This document shows positions 41,230-49,565 of a stretch of DNA of 56,208 bases, one piece after another; positions within the stretch are counted from its first letter, which is position 1, and the number at the start of each line of letters is the position of its first letter. The DNA is from Actinomycetota bacterium (GTDB lineage Bacteria; Actinomycetota; Actinomycetes; Propionibacteriales; Nocardioidaceae), in the NCBI GenBank assembly GCA_009701885.1, contig WLJH01000025.1, positions 1-56,208 on the forward strand, read 5' to 3'. The position numbers and the translations under genes were made by a program. The notes beneath the pieces are model-generated. The model searched no databases and was not told where the DNA came from. It saw nothing but the letters and a program-made list of their open reading frames with translations.

Positions 41230-41687
41230 GCGTCGACCTCGACGAGCAGCTCGACCTCGACGGGCGCGTCGAGCGGCAGCACCGGGACGCCGACGGCCGA
41301 GCGCGCGTGCACGCCCGCGTCGCCGAAGACCTGGCCGAGCAGCTCCGAGGCGCCGTTGGCGACGCCGGGCTGGCCGGTGAAGTCCGGGGTGGAGGCCACG
41401 AACGCCACGACCTTCACGACCCGGCGGACCCGGGACAGCTCGCCGACCTCGGCCTTGATCGCCGCGATCGCGTTGAGCACGCACTGCTGGGCGCAGGCGT
41501 AGGCCTCCTCGGCGGTGACCTCGCCACCGACCTTGCCGCTGATGATCAGCTCGCCGGAGCGCACCGGCAGCTGGCCGGAGGTGTAGACGTGGTTGCCCGA
41601 GCGGACCGCCGGGACGTACGCCGCCACCGGCTTCGCCACCTCGGGGACGGCCAGCCCCAGTTCTGCCAGCCGCTCCTCCGGGGTCAT
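41226..41687 (-). CDS. ridA: RidA-family enamine/imine deaminase
   Basis: This 153-residue protein belongs to the YjgF/RidA family, which hydrolyses reactive enamine/imine intermediates. The landmarks are VRSGNHVYTSGQLPV near 40-54 and the C-terminal HARSAVGVPVLPLDAPVEVE; in the latter the usual Arg (as in ARSAVG) is kept. Position matches Rv3678c. The ATG at 41687 overlaps the stop of the DUF4177 gene (ATGA). Confidence 0.9.
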   Translation of the reverse strand: MTPEERLAELGLAVPEVAKPVAAYVPAVRSGNHVYTSGQLPVRSGELIISGKVGGEVTAEEAYACAQQCVLNAIAAIKAEVGELSRVRRVVKVVAFVASTPDFTGQPGVANGASELLGQVFGDAGVHARSAVGVPVLPLDAPVEVELLVEVDA

Positions 41688-41836
41688 GCCTTGGGTCGCT
41701 TCAGGAACGCGATCAGCCCGCCCTGGGCGTTGGTCTGGATGGTCACCAGCTCCCAGCCGTCCTGGCCGAAGTTGTTGAGCATCAGTGCCTCGTTGTGGAG
41801 CGGAATCGGCGCCACCTGGTACTCCCACGTCGTCAT
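41684..41836 (-). CDS. DUF4177 small protein (Rv3678A-like)
   Basis: This 50-residue protein (MTTWEYQVAPIP, then NNFGQDGWELVTIQT) shows the DUF4177 pattern WEY...LN.lG.dGWELV and ends in KRPKA. Its function is unknown. It is the first gene of the minus-strand group and overlaps ridA by ATGA. Size and neighbours match Rv3678A. Confidence 0.85.
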   Translation of the reverse strand: MTTWEYQVAPIPLHNEALMLNNFGQDGWELVTIQTNAQGGLIAFLKRPKA

Positions 41837-41897
41837 GGCGCCGACCCTACTCACCACGGCGACCACCTCGACAGGGCCGCGTCGGTGGGAGACGCGC

Positions 41898-41930
41898 GAC
41901 GGCCGGCACCGGGGACCGGTGCCGGCCGTC
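41898..41930. terminator. hairpin downstream of the BCCT gene
   Basis: GACGGCCGGCACC (41898-41910) pairs perfectly with GGTGCCGGCCGTC (41918-41930) around a 7-nt loop, 25 nt after the transporter stop. Confidence 0.75.
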
Positions 41931-41955
41931 GTACGCCGGGGGGTGCCGCGCCGGA

Positions 41956-43647
41956 TCAGCGCTCGACGCGCACCGAGGGATCCTTGCGCAGCTCCTCGGT
42001 GACCTCCTCGGCCATCTGCTGGGCGAACCACTGGCGGCGACGCTTCTGGTACCACCGGTGCTCGGCGAGCAGCGCCTTCGTGGTGGCTACGACCATCAGC
42101 ACCATCACGATGCTGAACGGCAGGGCCACTAGGATCGACATGGTCTGCAGGGCGGCGAGTCCACCGGCACCGACGACCAGGAGCACCGCGGCGACGGCAC
42201 CCTCCATCACCGCCCAGAAGGCACGGCTCCAGCGCGGCGGGTCCAGGTCGCCGCCCTCGGCCAGCATGTCGACCACGAACGAGCCCGAGTCGGAGCTGGT
42301 CACGAAGAAGACCAGGATCAGCACCAGCGCGGCGACGCTGAGGATGGTGCCGAAGGGCAGGCCGGAGAGCAGCTCGAAGAGCGCGGTGTCGGTGTTGACC
42401 GCGCCGTCGACGACCAGCCCGCCCTCACCGAACATCTCGCGGTAGAGCGCGGACCCGCCGAGCACGGAGAACCACAGGAAGGTCACCAGGGTCGGCACCA
42501 GCATCACGCCGAGCACGAACTGGCGCACGGTGCGCCCGCGCGAGATGCGGGCGATGAAGACGCCGACGAACGGCGCCCAGCTCATCCACCAGCCCCAGTA
42601 GTAGGTGGTCCAGCCCGACAGCCACGAGGCGCCGTCCTCGCCCTGGAAGGGCCGGACGTTGAAGGACATCCGCAGGAAGTTCTGCAGGTAGGAGCCGATC
42701 TGGGTGACGAAGTCGCTCAGCAGGAAGACCGTGGGGCCGAGCACCAGCACGGCCAGGAGGAACACGCCCGCCAGGCCCATGTTGAGGTTGGACAGCAGCT
42801 TGATGCCCTTGTCGACGCCGGAGAGCACCGAGGCCAGGGCGATGGCGGTGATGGCGACGACCAGCACGACCAGCAGCGGGGTGCCGGCCTCGTCGACGAC
42901 GCCCAGGAACGACAGGCCGGACCCGAGCTGGGTCACGCCGAAGCCGAGCGAGGTGGCGACGCCGAAGAGCGTGCCGAGGATGGCGATGACGTCGACGACG
43001 TCGCCCCAGAAGCCGAGGATGCGCTTGCCGAAGAGCGGCTCCAGCGCGTAGCGGATCGAGATCGGGCGGCCCTTGCGGTGCACGGCGTACGCGATGGCGA
43101 GGCCGACCACGACGTAGATCGCCCACGCGTGCAGGCCCCAGTGCAGGAAGGTCGTGTCGAGCGCGGTGCGCGCGGTCGTGGCGGCGTCACCGGTCGCCGA
43201 GCCCGGCGGCGGGGTGGCGTAGTGGTTCAGCGGCTCGGCGACGCCCCAGTAGACGAGACCGATGCCCATGCCGGCCGCGAAGAGCATCGCGAACCACGAG
43301 CCCAGCCCGAACTCCGGGTCCTCGTCGTCCTTGCCGAGGACGATGTCGCCCATCGGCGACAGTGCGGCCCACAGCGCGAAGCCCACGAACCCGGTCACGA
43401 CGGCGACGTAGAACCACCCGAGGTCCTGCACCACGGTCTCGTTGGCCTTCGTCAGCAGCTCCGACATGCCCGTGGGGAAGATCGCCGCCAGCGCCACGAA
43501 GACCAGCAGGAGCACCGCGGAGGGGACGAAGACCCGCGGCGCCGCCATCCGGAACCGGCCCCGACCACCCCCTGGACCCGACCCGGGCGGGCCGTCGGGG
43601 CCGTCCGGGATGTCGCCGGGGCGGGGGGAGGGGGCAGTGGTGGTCAT
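41956..43647 (-). CDS. BCCT-family betaine/carnitine/choline transporter
   Basis: This 563-residue transporter has 12 helices and the Trp-rich BCCT signature in helix 8 (YYWGWWMSWAPFVGVFIARI). The substrate-site region GIGLVYWGVAEPLNHY and the glycine stretch AGMGIGL are also seen. The C-terminal cytosolic tail (about 45 residues, basic-rich, KRRRQWFAQQMAEEV) is of the kind that senses osmotic stress in BetP-type carriers. It probably imports glycine betaine or a related quaternary amine with sodium. The ATG at 43647 has AGGAG upstream. It is not part of the mycobacterial backbone order at this point. Confidence 0.93.
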   Translation of the reverse strand: MTTTAPSPRPGDIPDGPDGPPGSGPGGGRGRFRMAAPRVFVPSAVLLLVFVALAAIFPTGMSELLTKANETVVQDLGWFYVAVVTGFVGFALWAALSPMGDIVLGKDDEDPEFGLGSWFAMLFAAGMGIGLVYWGVAEPLNHYATPPPGSATGDAATTARTALDTTFLHWGLHAWAIYVVVGLAIAYAVHRKGRPISIRYALEPLFGKRILGFWGDVVDVIAILGTLFGVATSLGFGVTQLGSGLSFLGVVDEAGTPLLVVLVVAITAIALASVLSGVDKGIKLLSNLNMGLAGVFLLAVLVLGPTVFLLSDFVTQIGSYLQNFLRMSFNVRPFQGEDGASWLSGWTTYYWGWWMSWAPFVGVFIARISRGRTVRQFVLGVMLVPTLVTFLWFSVLGGSALYREMFGEGGLVVDGAVNTDTALFELLSGLPFGTILSVAALVLILVFFVTSSDSGSFVVDMLAEGGDLDPPRWSRAFWAVMEGAVAAVLLVVGAGGLAALQTMSILVALPFSIVMVLMVVATTKALLAEHRWYQKRRRQWFAQQMAEEVTEELRKDPSVRVER

Positions 43648-43743
43648 GACGTCTCCTGTGGGGGTGTCGTGCAGGCCGTCGGAGAGCGTGCCCGCTGACA
43701 CGCGGCGCACACGTGGGCTGCACCACCCCTCCAGGTGGGTGGC

Positions 43744-43749
43744 TAGGGT
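43744..43749 (+). promoter_or_regulatory. -10 box of leaderless Get3-like gene
   Basis: TAGGGT lies 6 nt before the GTG at 43756. Confidence 0.5.
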
Positions 43750-43755
43750 TCGCTC

Positions 43756-44760
43756 GTGAGCAGCGACTGGCCGCGCGTGCGGCTGCACGTGGTCACGGGC
43801 AAGGGCGGCACGGGCAAGACGACCGTGGCCGCGTCCCTCGCCCTGGCCCTGGCCTCCCACGGCAAGAACGTCCTGGTCTGCGAGGTCGAGGGCCGCCAGG
43901 GCCTGGCGCGGATGTTCGACGTCGACCCCCTGCCGTACGCCGAGACGCGGATCGCCACCGGCCTCCGGGGCCCCGACGGGAAGCCGCCGGGCACCGTGCA
44001 CGCGCTGCACATCGACCCGGAGTCCGCGCTGCTGGAGTACCTCGCGATGTACTACCGCCTCGGCCGCGCCGGGAAGGCGCTGGACCGGTTCGGGGTCGTC
44101 GAGTTCGCCACGACCATCGCCCCCGGCGTCCGCGACGTGCTGCTCACCGGCAAGGTCTTCGAGGCGGTGCAGCGCAACAGCCGCAACAAGGGCGCCATCG
44201 AGTACGACGCGGTCGTGCTCGACGCCCCGCCGACCGGGCGGATCGTGCAGTTCCTCAACGTCAGCGACGAGCTCGCCGGGCTTGCCAAGGTGGGCCCGAT
44301 CAAGTCCCAGGCCGACACGATGATGACGCTCTTCCGCTCCCCGCGCACGGCGGTGCACCTGGTGACGGTGCTGGAGGAGATGCCCGTGCAGGAGACCGCC
44401 GACGGCATCGCCGAGCTGCGCGCGGCCGGGCTGCCGGTGGGCGGGGTGGTGGTCAACCTGGTCCGCCCCCGTGCGTTGCCCGAGGAGACCCTGGCGCTCG
44501 CGTCCGCCGGGAAGCTGGACAAGGAGGCCGTCCGGGCCGACCTGGAGCGGGTCGGCGTGGGCACCACGAAGGCCCTGGTCGACGGGCTGGCCGCCGAGGC
44601 GCGCGACCACGCCGAGCGACGGGCGCTCGAGGAGTCCCAGCGGGCGCTCGTGCAGCAGATGGGCGTGCCGACGTACGAGCTGGAGCGGCTGGCGGGCGGC
44701 ATCGACATGGGCGCGCTCTACGACCTCGCCGCCACGATGCGCGACCAGGGGCTGGCATGA
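43756..44760 (+). CDS. Get3/ArsA-like ATPase A (Rv3679-like)
   Basis: This 334-residue P-loop ATPase of the ArsA/Get3 family has Walker A KGGTGKTTVAAS (residues about 16-27), switch II DAPPTGRIVQFLNV and switch I-like CEVEGRQGLA. It is truncated in the region that in eukaryotic Get3 binds tail-anchored proteins. In mycobacteria this gene and the next form a two-subunit pair (Rv3679/Rv3680). The role is unsettled; anion transport and membrane-protein targeting have both been suggested. The second subunit's ATG overlaps its stop (ATGA). It has a leaderless GTG start. Confidence 0.88.
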   Translation: MSSDWPRVRLHVVTGKGGTGKTTVAASLALALASHGKNVLVCEVEGRQGLARMFDVDPLPYAETRIATGLRGPDGKPPGTVHALHIDPESALLEYLAMYYRLGRAGKALDRFGVVEFATTIAPGVRDVLLTGKVFEAVQRNSRNKGAIEYDAVVLDAPPTGRIVQFLNVSDELAGLAKVGPIKSQADTMMTLFRSPRTAVHLVTVLEEMPVQETADGIAELRAAGLPVGGVVVNLVRPRALPEETLALASAGKLDKEAVRADLERVGVGTTKALVDGLAAEARDHAERRALEESQRALVQQMGVPTYELERLAGGIDMGALYDLAATMRDQGLA

Positions 44761-45968
44761 GCGCGGCGAAGGGGACCGGCAAGGGCCGGGTGGGCCCACT
44801 GGCCGCCCACCCCGGTGCGACGACCCGGCTCGACGTGGACGCCCTCCTCGACGACCCCGCCACCGGCATCATCGTGTGCTGCGGCTCCGGCGGCGTCGGC
44901 AAGACCACGACCTCCGCGGCTCTCGCGCTGCGTGCTGCCGAGCGCGGCCGCAAGGTCGTCGTCCTCACCATCGACCCCGCCCGCCGGCTGGCGCAGTCGA
45001 TGGGCATCGAGGCCCTCGACAACACCCCGCGCCCCGTGGCCGGGATCGACCCGGCCGCCGGCGGCAGCCTGGACGCGATGATGCTGGACATGAAGTCGAC
45101 CTTCGACGAGGTCGTCCTCAGCCAGGCCTCGCCCGAGAAGGCCAAGCAGATCCTCGAGAACCCCTTCTACATCGTGCTCTCGACCTCCTTCGCCGGGACG
45201 CAGGAGTACATGGCGATGGAGAAGCTCGGACAGATCCACGCCGACGCCCAGGAGCGCGGCACCTACGACCTGATCGTCGTCGACACCCCGCCCTCGCGCT
45301 CGGCGCTGGACTTCCTCGACGCACCCGAGCGGCTCTCCAGCTTCCTCGACGGCCGCTTCATCCGGCTGATGCTCGCGCCCGCCAAGGGTCCGGCCCGGCT
45401 GATGACCGCCGGCCTCGGCCTCGTCACCGGGGCGCTGACCAAGGTGCTCGGCGCCCAGGTGCTGACCGACCTGCAGACCTTCGTCGCGGCCATCGACACC
45501 GTCTTCGGCGGGTTCCGCGTGCGCGCGCAGAAGACCTACGCGCTGCTGCAGGACCCGTCCACGGCGTTCGTCGTCGTGGCCGCGCCCGAGCCGGACGCGC
45601 TGCGCGAGGCGGCGTACTTCGTCGAGCGGCTCGAGGGCGACCGGATGCCCCTGGCCGGGCTCGTGGTCAACCGCGCCAGCCCGCAGCCGCGCGGGAAGCT
45701 GTCGGCCGAGGAGGCCAGCGCCGCCGTGCAGCGGCTCGAGGCCGCCGGGGACGCGCCCGCGGACGGGCCGGGTGACCCCACGCTGACGGCCGGGCTGCTG
45801 CGACTGCACGCGGACCGGATGACGACGCTGGCGCGCGAGGCGCAGCTGCGGGCGCGCTTCGAGGCCGGGCACCCGGGTGTCCCCACCGCGGTGGTGCCGG
45901 CGCTGGCCAGCGACGTGCACGACCTCGGCGGGCTGCGCCGGGTCGGCGAGCTGCTCGCCGACGGCTGA
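44757..45968 (+). CDS. Get3/ArsA-like ATPase B (Rv3680-like)
   Basis: This 403-residue partner has the classical deviant Walker A CGSGGVGKTTTSAALA near residues 42-57 and LTIDPARRLAQSMGIE. Switch II is VDTPPSRSALDFLDAP, and a helical, Met-containing insert (MMLDMKSTFDEVV; FIRLMLAPAKGP) sits where Get3 proteins hold hydrophobic substrates. The pair A plus B could replace the Get3 homodimer. It converges with whiB. Confidence 0.88.
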   Translation: MSAAKGTGKGRVGPLAAHPGATTRLDVDALLDDPATGIIVCCGSGGVGKTTTSAALALRAAERGRKVVVLTIDPARRLAQSMGIEALDNTPRPVAGIDPAAGGSLDAMMLDMKSTFDEVVLSQASPEKAKQILENPFYIVLSTSFAGTQEYMAMEKLGQIHADAQERGTYDLIVVDTPPSRSALDFLDAPERLSSFLDGRFIRLMLAPAKGPARLMTAGLGLVTGALTKVLGAQVLTDLQTFVAAIDTVFGGFRVRAQKTYALLQDPSTAFVVVAAPEPDALREAAYFVERLEGDRMPLAGLVVNRASPQPRGKLSAEEASAAVQRLEAAGDAPADGPGDPTLTAGLLRLHADRMTTLAREAQLRARFEAGHPGVPTAVVPALASDVHDLGGLRRVGELLADG

Positions 45969-46023
45969 GCGCCACCCACGGGCCGACGCCCGCGCCCGGT
46001 CACGGACGCACGGCACCGGCTCC

Positions 46024-46037
46024 CCGGCGTACGCCGG
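46024..46037. terminator. palindrome between convergent genes
   Basis: CCGGCGTACGCCGG is a perfect 14-bp palindrome between the ATPase and WhiB-gene stops. It can fold as a 5-bp stem with a GTAC loop, so it is a weak terminator candidate. Confidence 0.35.
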
Positions 46038-46062
46038 TGGGCGGGTCGGGCAGGGACCCGGC

Positions 46063-46368
46063 TCAGGCCGGGTGCGAGACCTTCTCGGTCGCGGCGGTCG
46101 TCTGCGTCCCGGTGCGCGCGCTCTCCAGGACCTGGCGCCACGAGGCGGTCGGCCGACGGCGCAGCAGCGCCCGGCGCTCCCGCTCGGTCATGCCGCCCCA
46201 GACGCCCCACTCGATCTGGTTGTCGAGCGCCTCGGCGAGGCACTCGGTGCGCACCGGGCAGCCCTGGCAGACCTGCTTGGCCTTGTTCTGCTCCGCTCCC
46301 CTGACGAACAGCTGATCCGGCGACGCCGACTTGCACGCGGCGCGCGGAGTCCAGTCCTCAACCCACAT
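46063..46368 (-). CDS. whiB4: WhiB-family regulator, WhiB4/WblA-like
   Basis: This 101-residue iron-sulfur regulator has the four cluster Cys at 12, 34, 37 and 43 (CxxC within QVCQGCP), the turn GVWGGMTERERR, and a basic C-terminal segment (RALLRRRP) for DNA binding. Position beside the Get3 pair and ponA2 matches WhiB4 (Rv3681c), a redox sensor. I used the ATG at 46368. In-frame ATGs at 46410 and 46425 would add 14 or 19 residues including one extra Cys, and TAACTT on the minus strand (46443-46438) leaves room for them. Confidence 0.85.
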   Translation of the reverse strand: MWVEDWTPRAACKSASPDQLFVRGAEQNKAKQVCQGCPVRTECLAEALDNQIEWGVWGGMTERERRALLRRRPTASWRQVLESARTGTQTTAATEKVSHPA

Positions 46369-46549
46369 GATGTCCCCACATCTGTCGAGGAGCAGGTAAC
46401 GCGTCCCCATGACGCCTGCCCCCATGTCCCTGCCACAAAGTTAAGGCGCGGCGCGCTGTGGGGGCAGACACGTTCAGCCCAATGCGCATGGTCCGAAATG
46501 ACTAGTCCGGGGTGCCTCGCACCGATCCGGGGTGTAAAGGGCCCTCCCG

Positions 46550-46555
46550 TACGCT
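46550..46555 (+). promoter_or_regulatory. -10 box of leaderless ponA2
   Basis: TACGCT lies exactly 7 nt before the ponA2 ATG. Confidence 0.5.
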
Positions 46556-46562
46556 GGGGGCC

Positions 46563-48935
46563 ATGTCGGACCCTCGCACGACCTCCCGCGTCCTCTCCCA
46601 CCTCGGGGTGATGGTCGTGGTCTCGGCGGTCCTGGGCGTCCTCGTCGCCGGCCTGGCCATCCCCTTCGCCGGCGTCGTCGGCGTGGGGGCGCGCAACGTG
46701 GCTGCGACGATGGACAACCTGCCCGAGGAGCTCGAGACCGAGCAGCTGGCCCAGCGCACGACCATCCTCGACGCCGACGGCAACGTCCTGGCGACGCTCT
46801 TCGACCAGAACCGGGTCGAGGTGCCGCTCACGCAGGTGTCGCGCAAGATGGTCAAGGCGATCGTGGCCGTGGAGGACGCGCGGTTCTACGAGCACGGCGC
46901 CCTGGACATCCAGGGCACGCTGCGGGCCTTCATCACCAACGCCGCCAACTCCGGCACCGTGCAGGGTGGCTCCTCGATCACCCAGCAGCTGGTCAAGCAG
47001 ACCCTCGTCCTCCAGGCCACCACGGAGGAGGAGAAGGCCGCCGCGCTCGACGACACCTACGCGCGCAAGCTGCGCGAGCTGCGCTACGCGATCGCCCTGG
47101 AGAAGGAGCACTCCAAGGACTGGATCCTCGAGCGCTACCTCAACACCGTCTACTTCGGCGACGGCGCCTACGGCATCCAGTCCGCGGCCAAGCACTTCTT
47201 CAACACCAACGCGAGCAAGCTGGACCTGCTGCAGTCGGCCACGCTCGCCGGGCTCGTGCGCAACCCCGAGGGCTACGACCCCACCGACAACCCCGAGCGC
47301 GCCCTGACCCGCCGCAACGTGGTGCTGCAGCGCCTCGGCGACGTGGGCGTCCTCAACAGCAACCGGGTCGACCGGCTCCAGGAGAAGCCGCTGGGTCTGG
47401 ACGTGCAGCGCTTCTCCAACGGTTGCGTCTTCTCCGCGGCCCCGTTCTTCTGCGACTACGTCATCCAGTACCTCCTGAAGGACGACGCGCTCGGTCCCAA
47501 CAAGAAGTCGCGGCGCCAGCTGCTCAACACCGGCGGCCTCACCATCCGCACGACCCTGGACCTGGACTACCAGCGCGCCGCCGACACCTCGGTCCGGGAG
47601 CGGGTCTACCCCCGCGACACCGCGATCGGTGCGCTGGCGATGGTCGAGCCCGGCACCGGCGAGGTGCGCGCCCTGGCCCAGTCGCGTCCGATGGGCGCGG
47701 ACCGCGAGGCCGGCCAGACCTACCTCAACTACACCGTGCCCCGGAAGTACGGCGACTCCGGCGGCTTCCAGCCCGGCTCGACGTTCAAGGCGTTCGTGCT
47801 GGCTGCCGCCGTCGAGCAGGGCATCCCGCTCAGCACCTCCATCGCCTCCCCTGAGGCCCGCACCTTCCAGCAGAACGAGTTCCCGGTCTGCGACGGGCAG
47901 AACTACGCCTCCACCCAGGACTACCCGGTCACCAACTCCACCGGCGAGGGCACCTTCAACCTCTACACCGGCACCCAGCAGTCGGTGAACACCTTCTACA
48001 TCGCGCTGTCGCAGCAGACCGGCCTGTGCGAGCCCTACAAGCTGGCCAAGCGGATGGGCGTCGTCGGCCTCGACGACCCCGACAAGTGGATGGTGCCCTC
48101 CTTCGCCCTCGGCGTCGCGAGCGTCAGCCCGCTGGAGATGGCCGAGGCCTACGCGACCTTCGCCGCGCGCGGTCTGCACTGCACCTCGCGCCCGGTGACC
48201 GCGATCGAGGACATGGCCGGGAACACGCTCAAGGAGTACCCCGCCAAGTGCCGCCAGGTGATGCAGAACTCCACCGCTGACGCCGTCAACGACGTGCTCC
48301 GCGGCGTCATCGAGGGCGGCTTCGCCAGCGCCTGGGCGCTCGAGCAGCCCTCCGCGGGCAAGACCGGCACCACCCAGGACGGCAAGTCGGTCTGGTTCGT
48401 GGGCTACACCCCCAACATGGCCGCGGCCGCGATGATCGCCGGCGCCAACCAGTCCGGCACCCCGGTCAGCCTCACCGGCCAGACCGTCGGCCCGACCTTC
48501 ATCTCCTCCGCCTCCGGCTCCGGCTTCGCCGCCCCCATCTGGGGCACTGCCATGCGCGCGGTCCAGGGCCAGCTGCCCGACACCGCCTTCGTGGCCCCCA
48601 GCGCCTCCGACATCGCCGGCGTCCCGACCACGGTCCCGGGGGTCTCCGGGACCTCGGTGGAGTCCGCCACCCAGCAGCTCGAGGCCGCCGGCTTCACCGT
48701 CTCCTACGGCGGCTACGTCGCCAGCGCGGTGGCCGAGGGCCTGGTCGCCTACTCCAGCCCCGGCACCGGCGCGATCGTGCCCTCCGGCTCGACCGTGACG
48801 ATCTACCAGTCCACCGGCCGGCCCCCGCGGCCCCAGGGCGGCGGCGGAGGCGGCGGCGGCCGTGACGACGACCGCGGCGGCAACGGTAACGGCAACAACG
48901 GCCGGGGCAACGGGAACGGCAACGGCCGTCGCTGA
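46563..48935 (+). CDS. ponA2: bifunctional penicillin-binding protein PonA2
   Basis: This 790-residue class A PBP polymerises and cross-links peptidoglycan. A membrane helix (about 12-40) is followed by the GT51 glycosyltransferase (EDARFYEHGALD with the catalytic Glu; GGSSITQQLVKQ; RKLRELRYAIALE). The transpeptidase has the serine motif STFKAF, SVN (QQSVNTFY) and KTGTT. A PASTA domain (VPGVSGTSVESATQQLEAAG) and a Pro/Gly/Asn-rich low-complexity tail close the protein. PASTA domains bind muropeptides. The start is a leaderless ATG. The stop codon is the first three bases of a 22-bp tandem repeat. Neighbours match Rv3682. Confidence 0.95.
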   Translation: MSDPRTTSRVLSHLGVMVVVSAVLGVLVAGLAIPFAGVVGVGARNVAATMDNLPEELETEQLAQRTTILDADGNVLATLFDQNRVEVPLTQVSRKMVKAIVAVEDARFYEHGALDIQGTLRAFITNAANSGTVQGGSSITQQLVKQTLVLQATTEEEKAAALDDTYARKLRELRYAIALEKEHSKDWILERYLNTVYFGDGAYGIQSAAKHFFNTNASKLDLLQSATLAGLVRNPEGYDPTDNPERALTRRNVVLQRLGDVGVLNSNRVDRLQEKPLGLDVQRFSNGCVFSAAPFFCDYVIQYLLKDDALGPNKKSRRQLLNTGGLTIRTTLDLDYQRAADTSVRERVYPRDTAIGALAMVEPGTGEVRALAQSRPMGADREAGQTYLNYTVPRKYGDSGGFQPGSTFKAFVLAAAVEQGIPLSTSIASPEARTFQQNEFPVCDGQNYASTQDYPVTNSTGEGTFNLYTGTQQSVNTFYIALSQQTGLCEPYKLAKRMGVVGLDDPDKWMVPSFALGVASVSPLEMAEAYATFAARGLHCTSRPVTAIEDMAGNTLKEYPAKCRQVMQNSTADAVNDVLRGVIEGGFASAWALEQPSAGKTGTTQDGKSVWFVGYTPNMAAAAMIAGANQSGTPVSLTGQTVGPTFISSASGSGFAAPIWGTAMRAVQGQLPDTAFVAPSASDIAGVPTTVPGVSGTSVESATQQLEAAGFTVSYGGYVASAVAEGLVAYSSPGTGAIVPSGSTVTIYQSTGRPPRPQGGGGGGGGRDDDRGGNGNGNNGRGNGNGNGRR

Positions 48936-48989
48936 CTCGGCGCCGGTTCGAGGGTGACTCGGCGCCGGTTCGAGGGTGACTCGGCGCCG
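48933..48989 (+). repeat. 22-bp tandem repeat (family C) beginning at the ponA2 stop
   Basis: The unit TGACTCGGCGCCGGTTCGAG plus GG occurs at 48933-48954 and 48955-48976. A third, partial unit (48977-48989) then diverges. The unit's first triplet in copy one is the ponA2 stop codon. Confidence 0.85.
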
Positions 48990-48998
48990 AATCGACCG

Positions 48999-49042
48999 CT
49001 GGTCGAGGTGCGAGGAGCGCCAGCGACGAAGCCACGAGACCC
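48999..49042 (+). repeat. dispersed repeat family B, single copy
   Basis: CTGGTCGAGGTGCGAGGAGC followed by CGACGAAGCCACGAGACCC matches the arms of the inverted pair at 24394-24480, most closely the right arm read in reverse. Confidence 0.75.
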
Positions 49043-49080
49043 CGCCACCGACCGGGCCGCCGCGGCCAGGTCAGGTGCGC

Positions 49081-49539
49081 TCAGGCGCCGAGCTGGCGGC
49101 GTACCTCCGCCGCGACGGCGCCGCCGTCGGCGCGGCCCTTGACCTGGGGCGTGACCACGCCCATCACCTTCCCCATGGCCTTCATGCCCTCGGCAGCCGC
49201 ACCGGTGGACTCCACGGCCTGGGCGACGATCTCGGCGACCTCGGCCTCGGTGAGCTGCTCGGGCAGGTAGTCGGCGATCACCGCAGCCTCGGCGCGCTCC
49301 TTCTCGGCGCTCTCGGCACGGCCCCCCTCGGCGAACGCGACCGCGGCCTCGCGGCGCTTCTTGGCCTCGGTCGTGAGCACGGCGACGACCTCGTCGTCGG
49401 TGAGGACCTTGGCGCTCTTGCCGGCGACCTCGGCGTTGGTCACGGCCGACAGCACCATGCGCAGCGTCGAGGAGCGCAGCTCGTCGCGCGCCTTCATGGC
49501 GGTGGTCAGGTCGGCGCGCAGACGCTCCTTGAGGCTCAT
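49081..49539 (-). CDS. GatB/YqeY-domain protein
   Basis: This 152-residue helical protein has the YqeY pattern (MSLKERLRADLTTAMKARDE, RMVLSAVTNAEV, DDEVVAVLTTEAKKRREA, DYLPEQLTEAE, MGKVMGVVTPQVKGRADGG). The domain resembles the tail of GatB and may bind tRNA; the free protein's function is unknown. I chose the ATG at 49539 because a CACAAT box lies 7 nt upstream; the ATG at 49548 would add three residues. It matches Rv3688c and is divergent from the phosphoesterase gene. Confidence 0.88.
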   Translation of the reverse strand: MSLKERLRADLTTAMKARDELRSSTLRMVLSAVTNAEVAGKSAKVLTDDEVVAVLTTEAKKRREAAVAFAEGGRAESAEKERAEAAVIADYLPEQLTEAEVAEIVAQAVESTGAAAEGMKAMGKVMGVVTPQVKGRADGGAVAAEVRRQLGA

Positions 49540-49565
49540 GGGCGCCATTGTGGCAGCCTGGCGGG

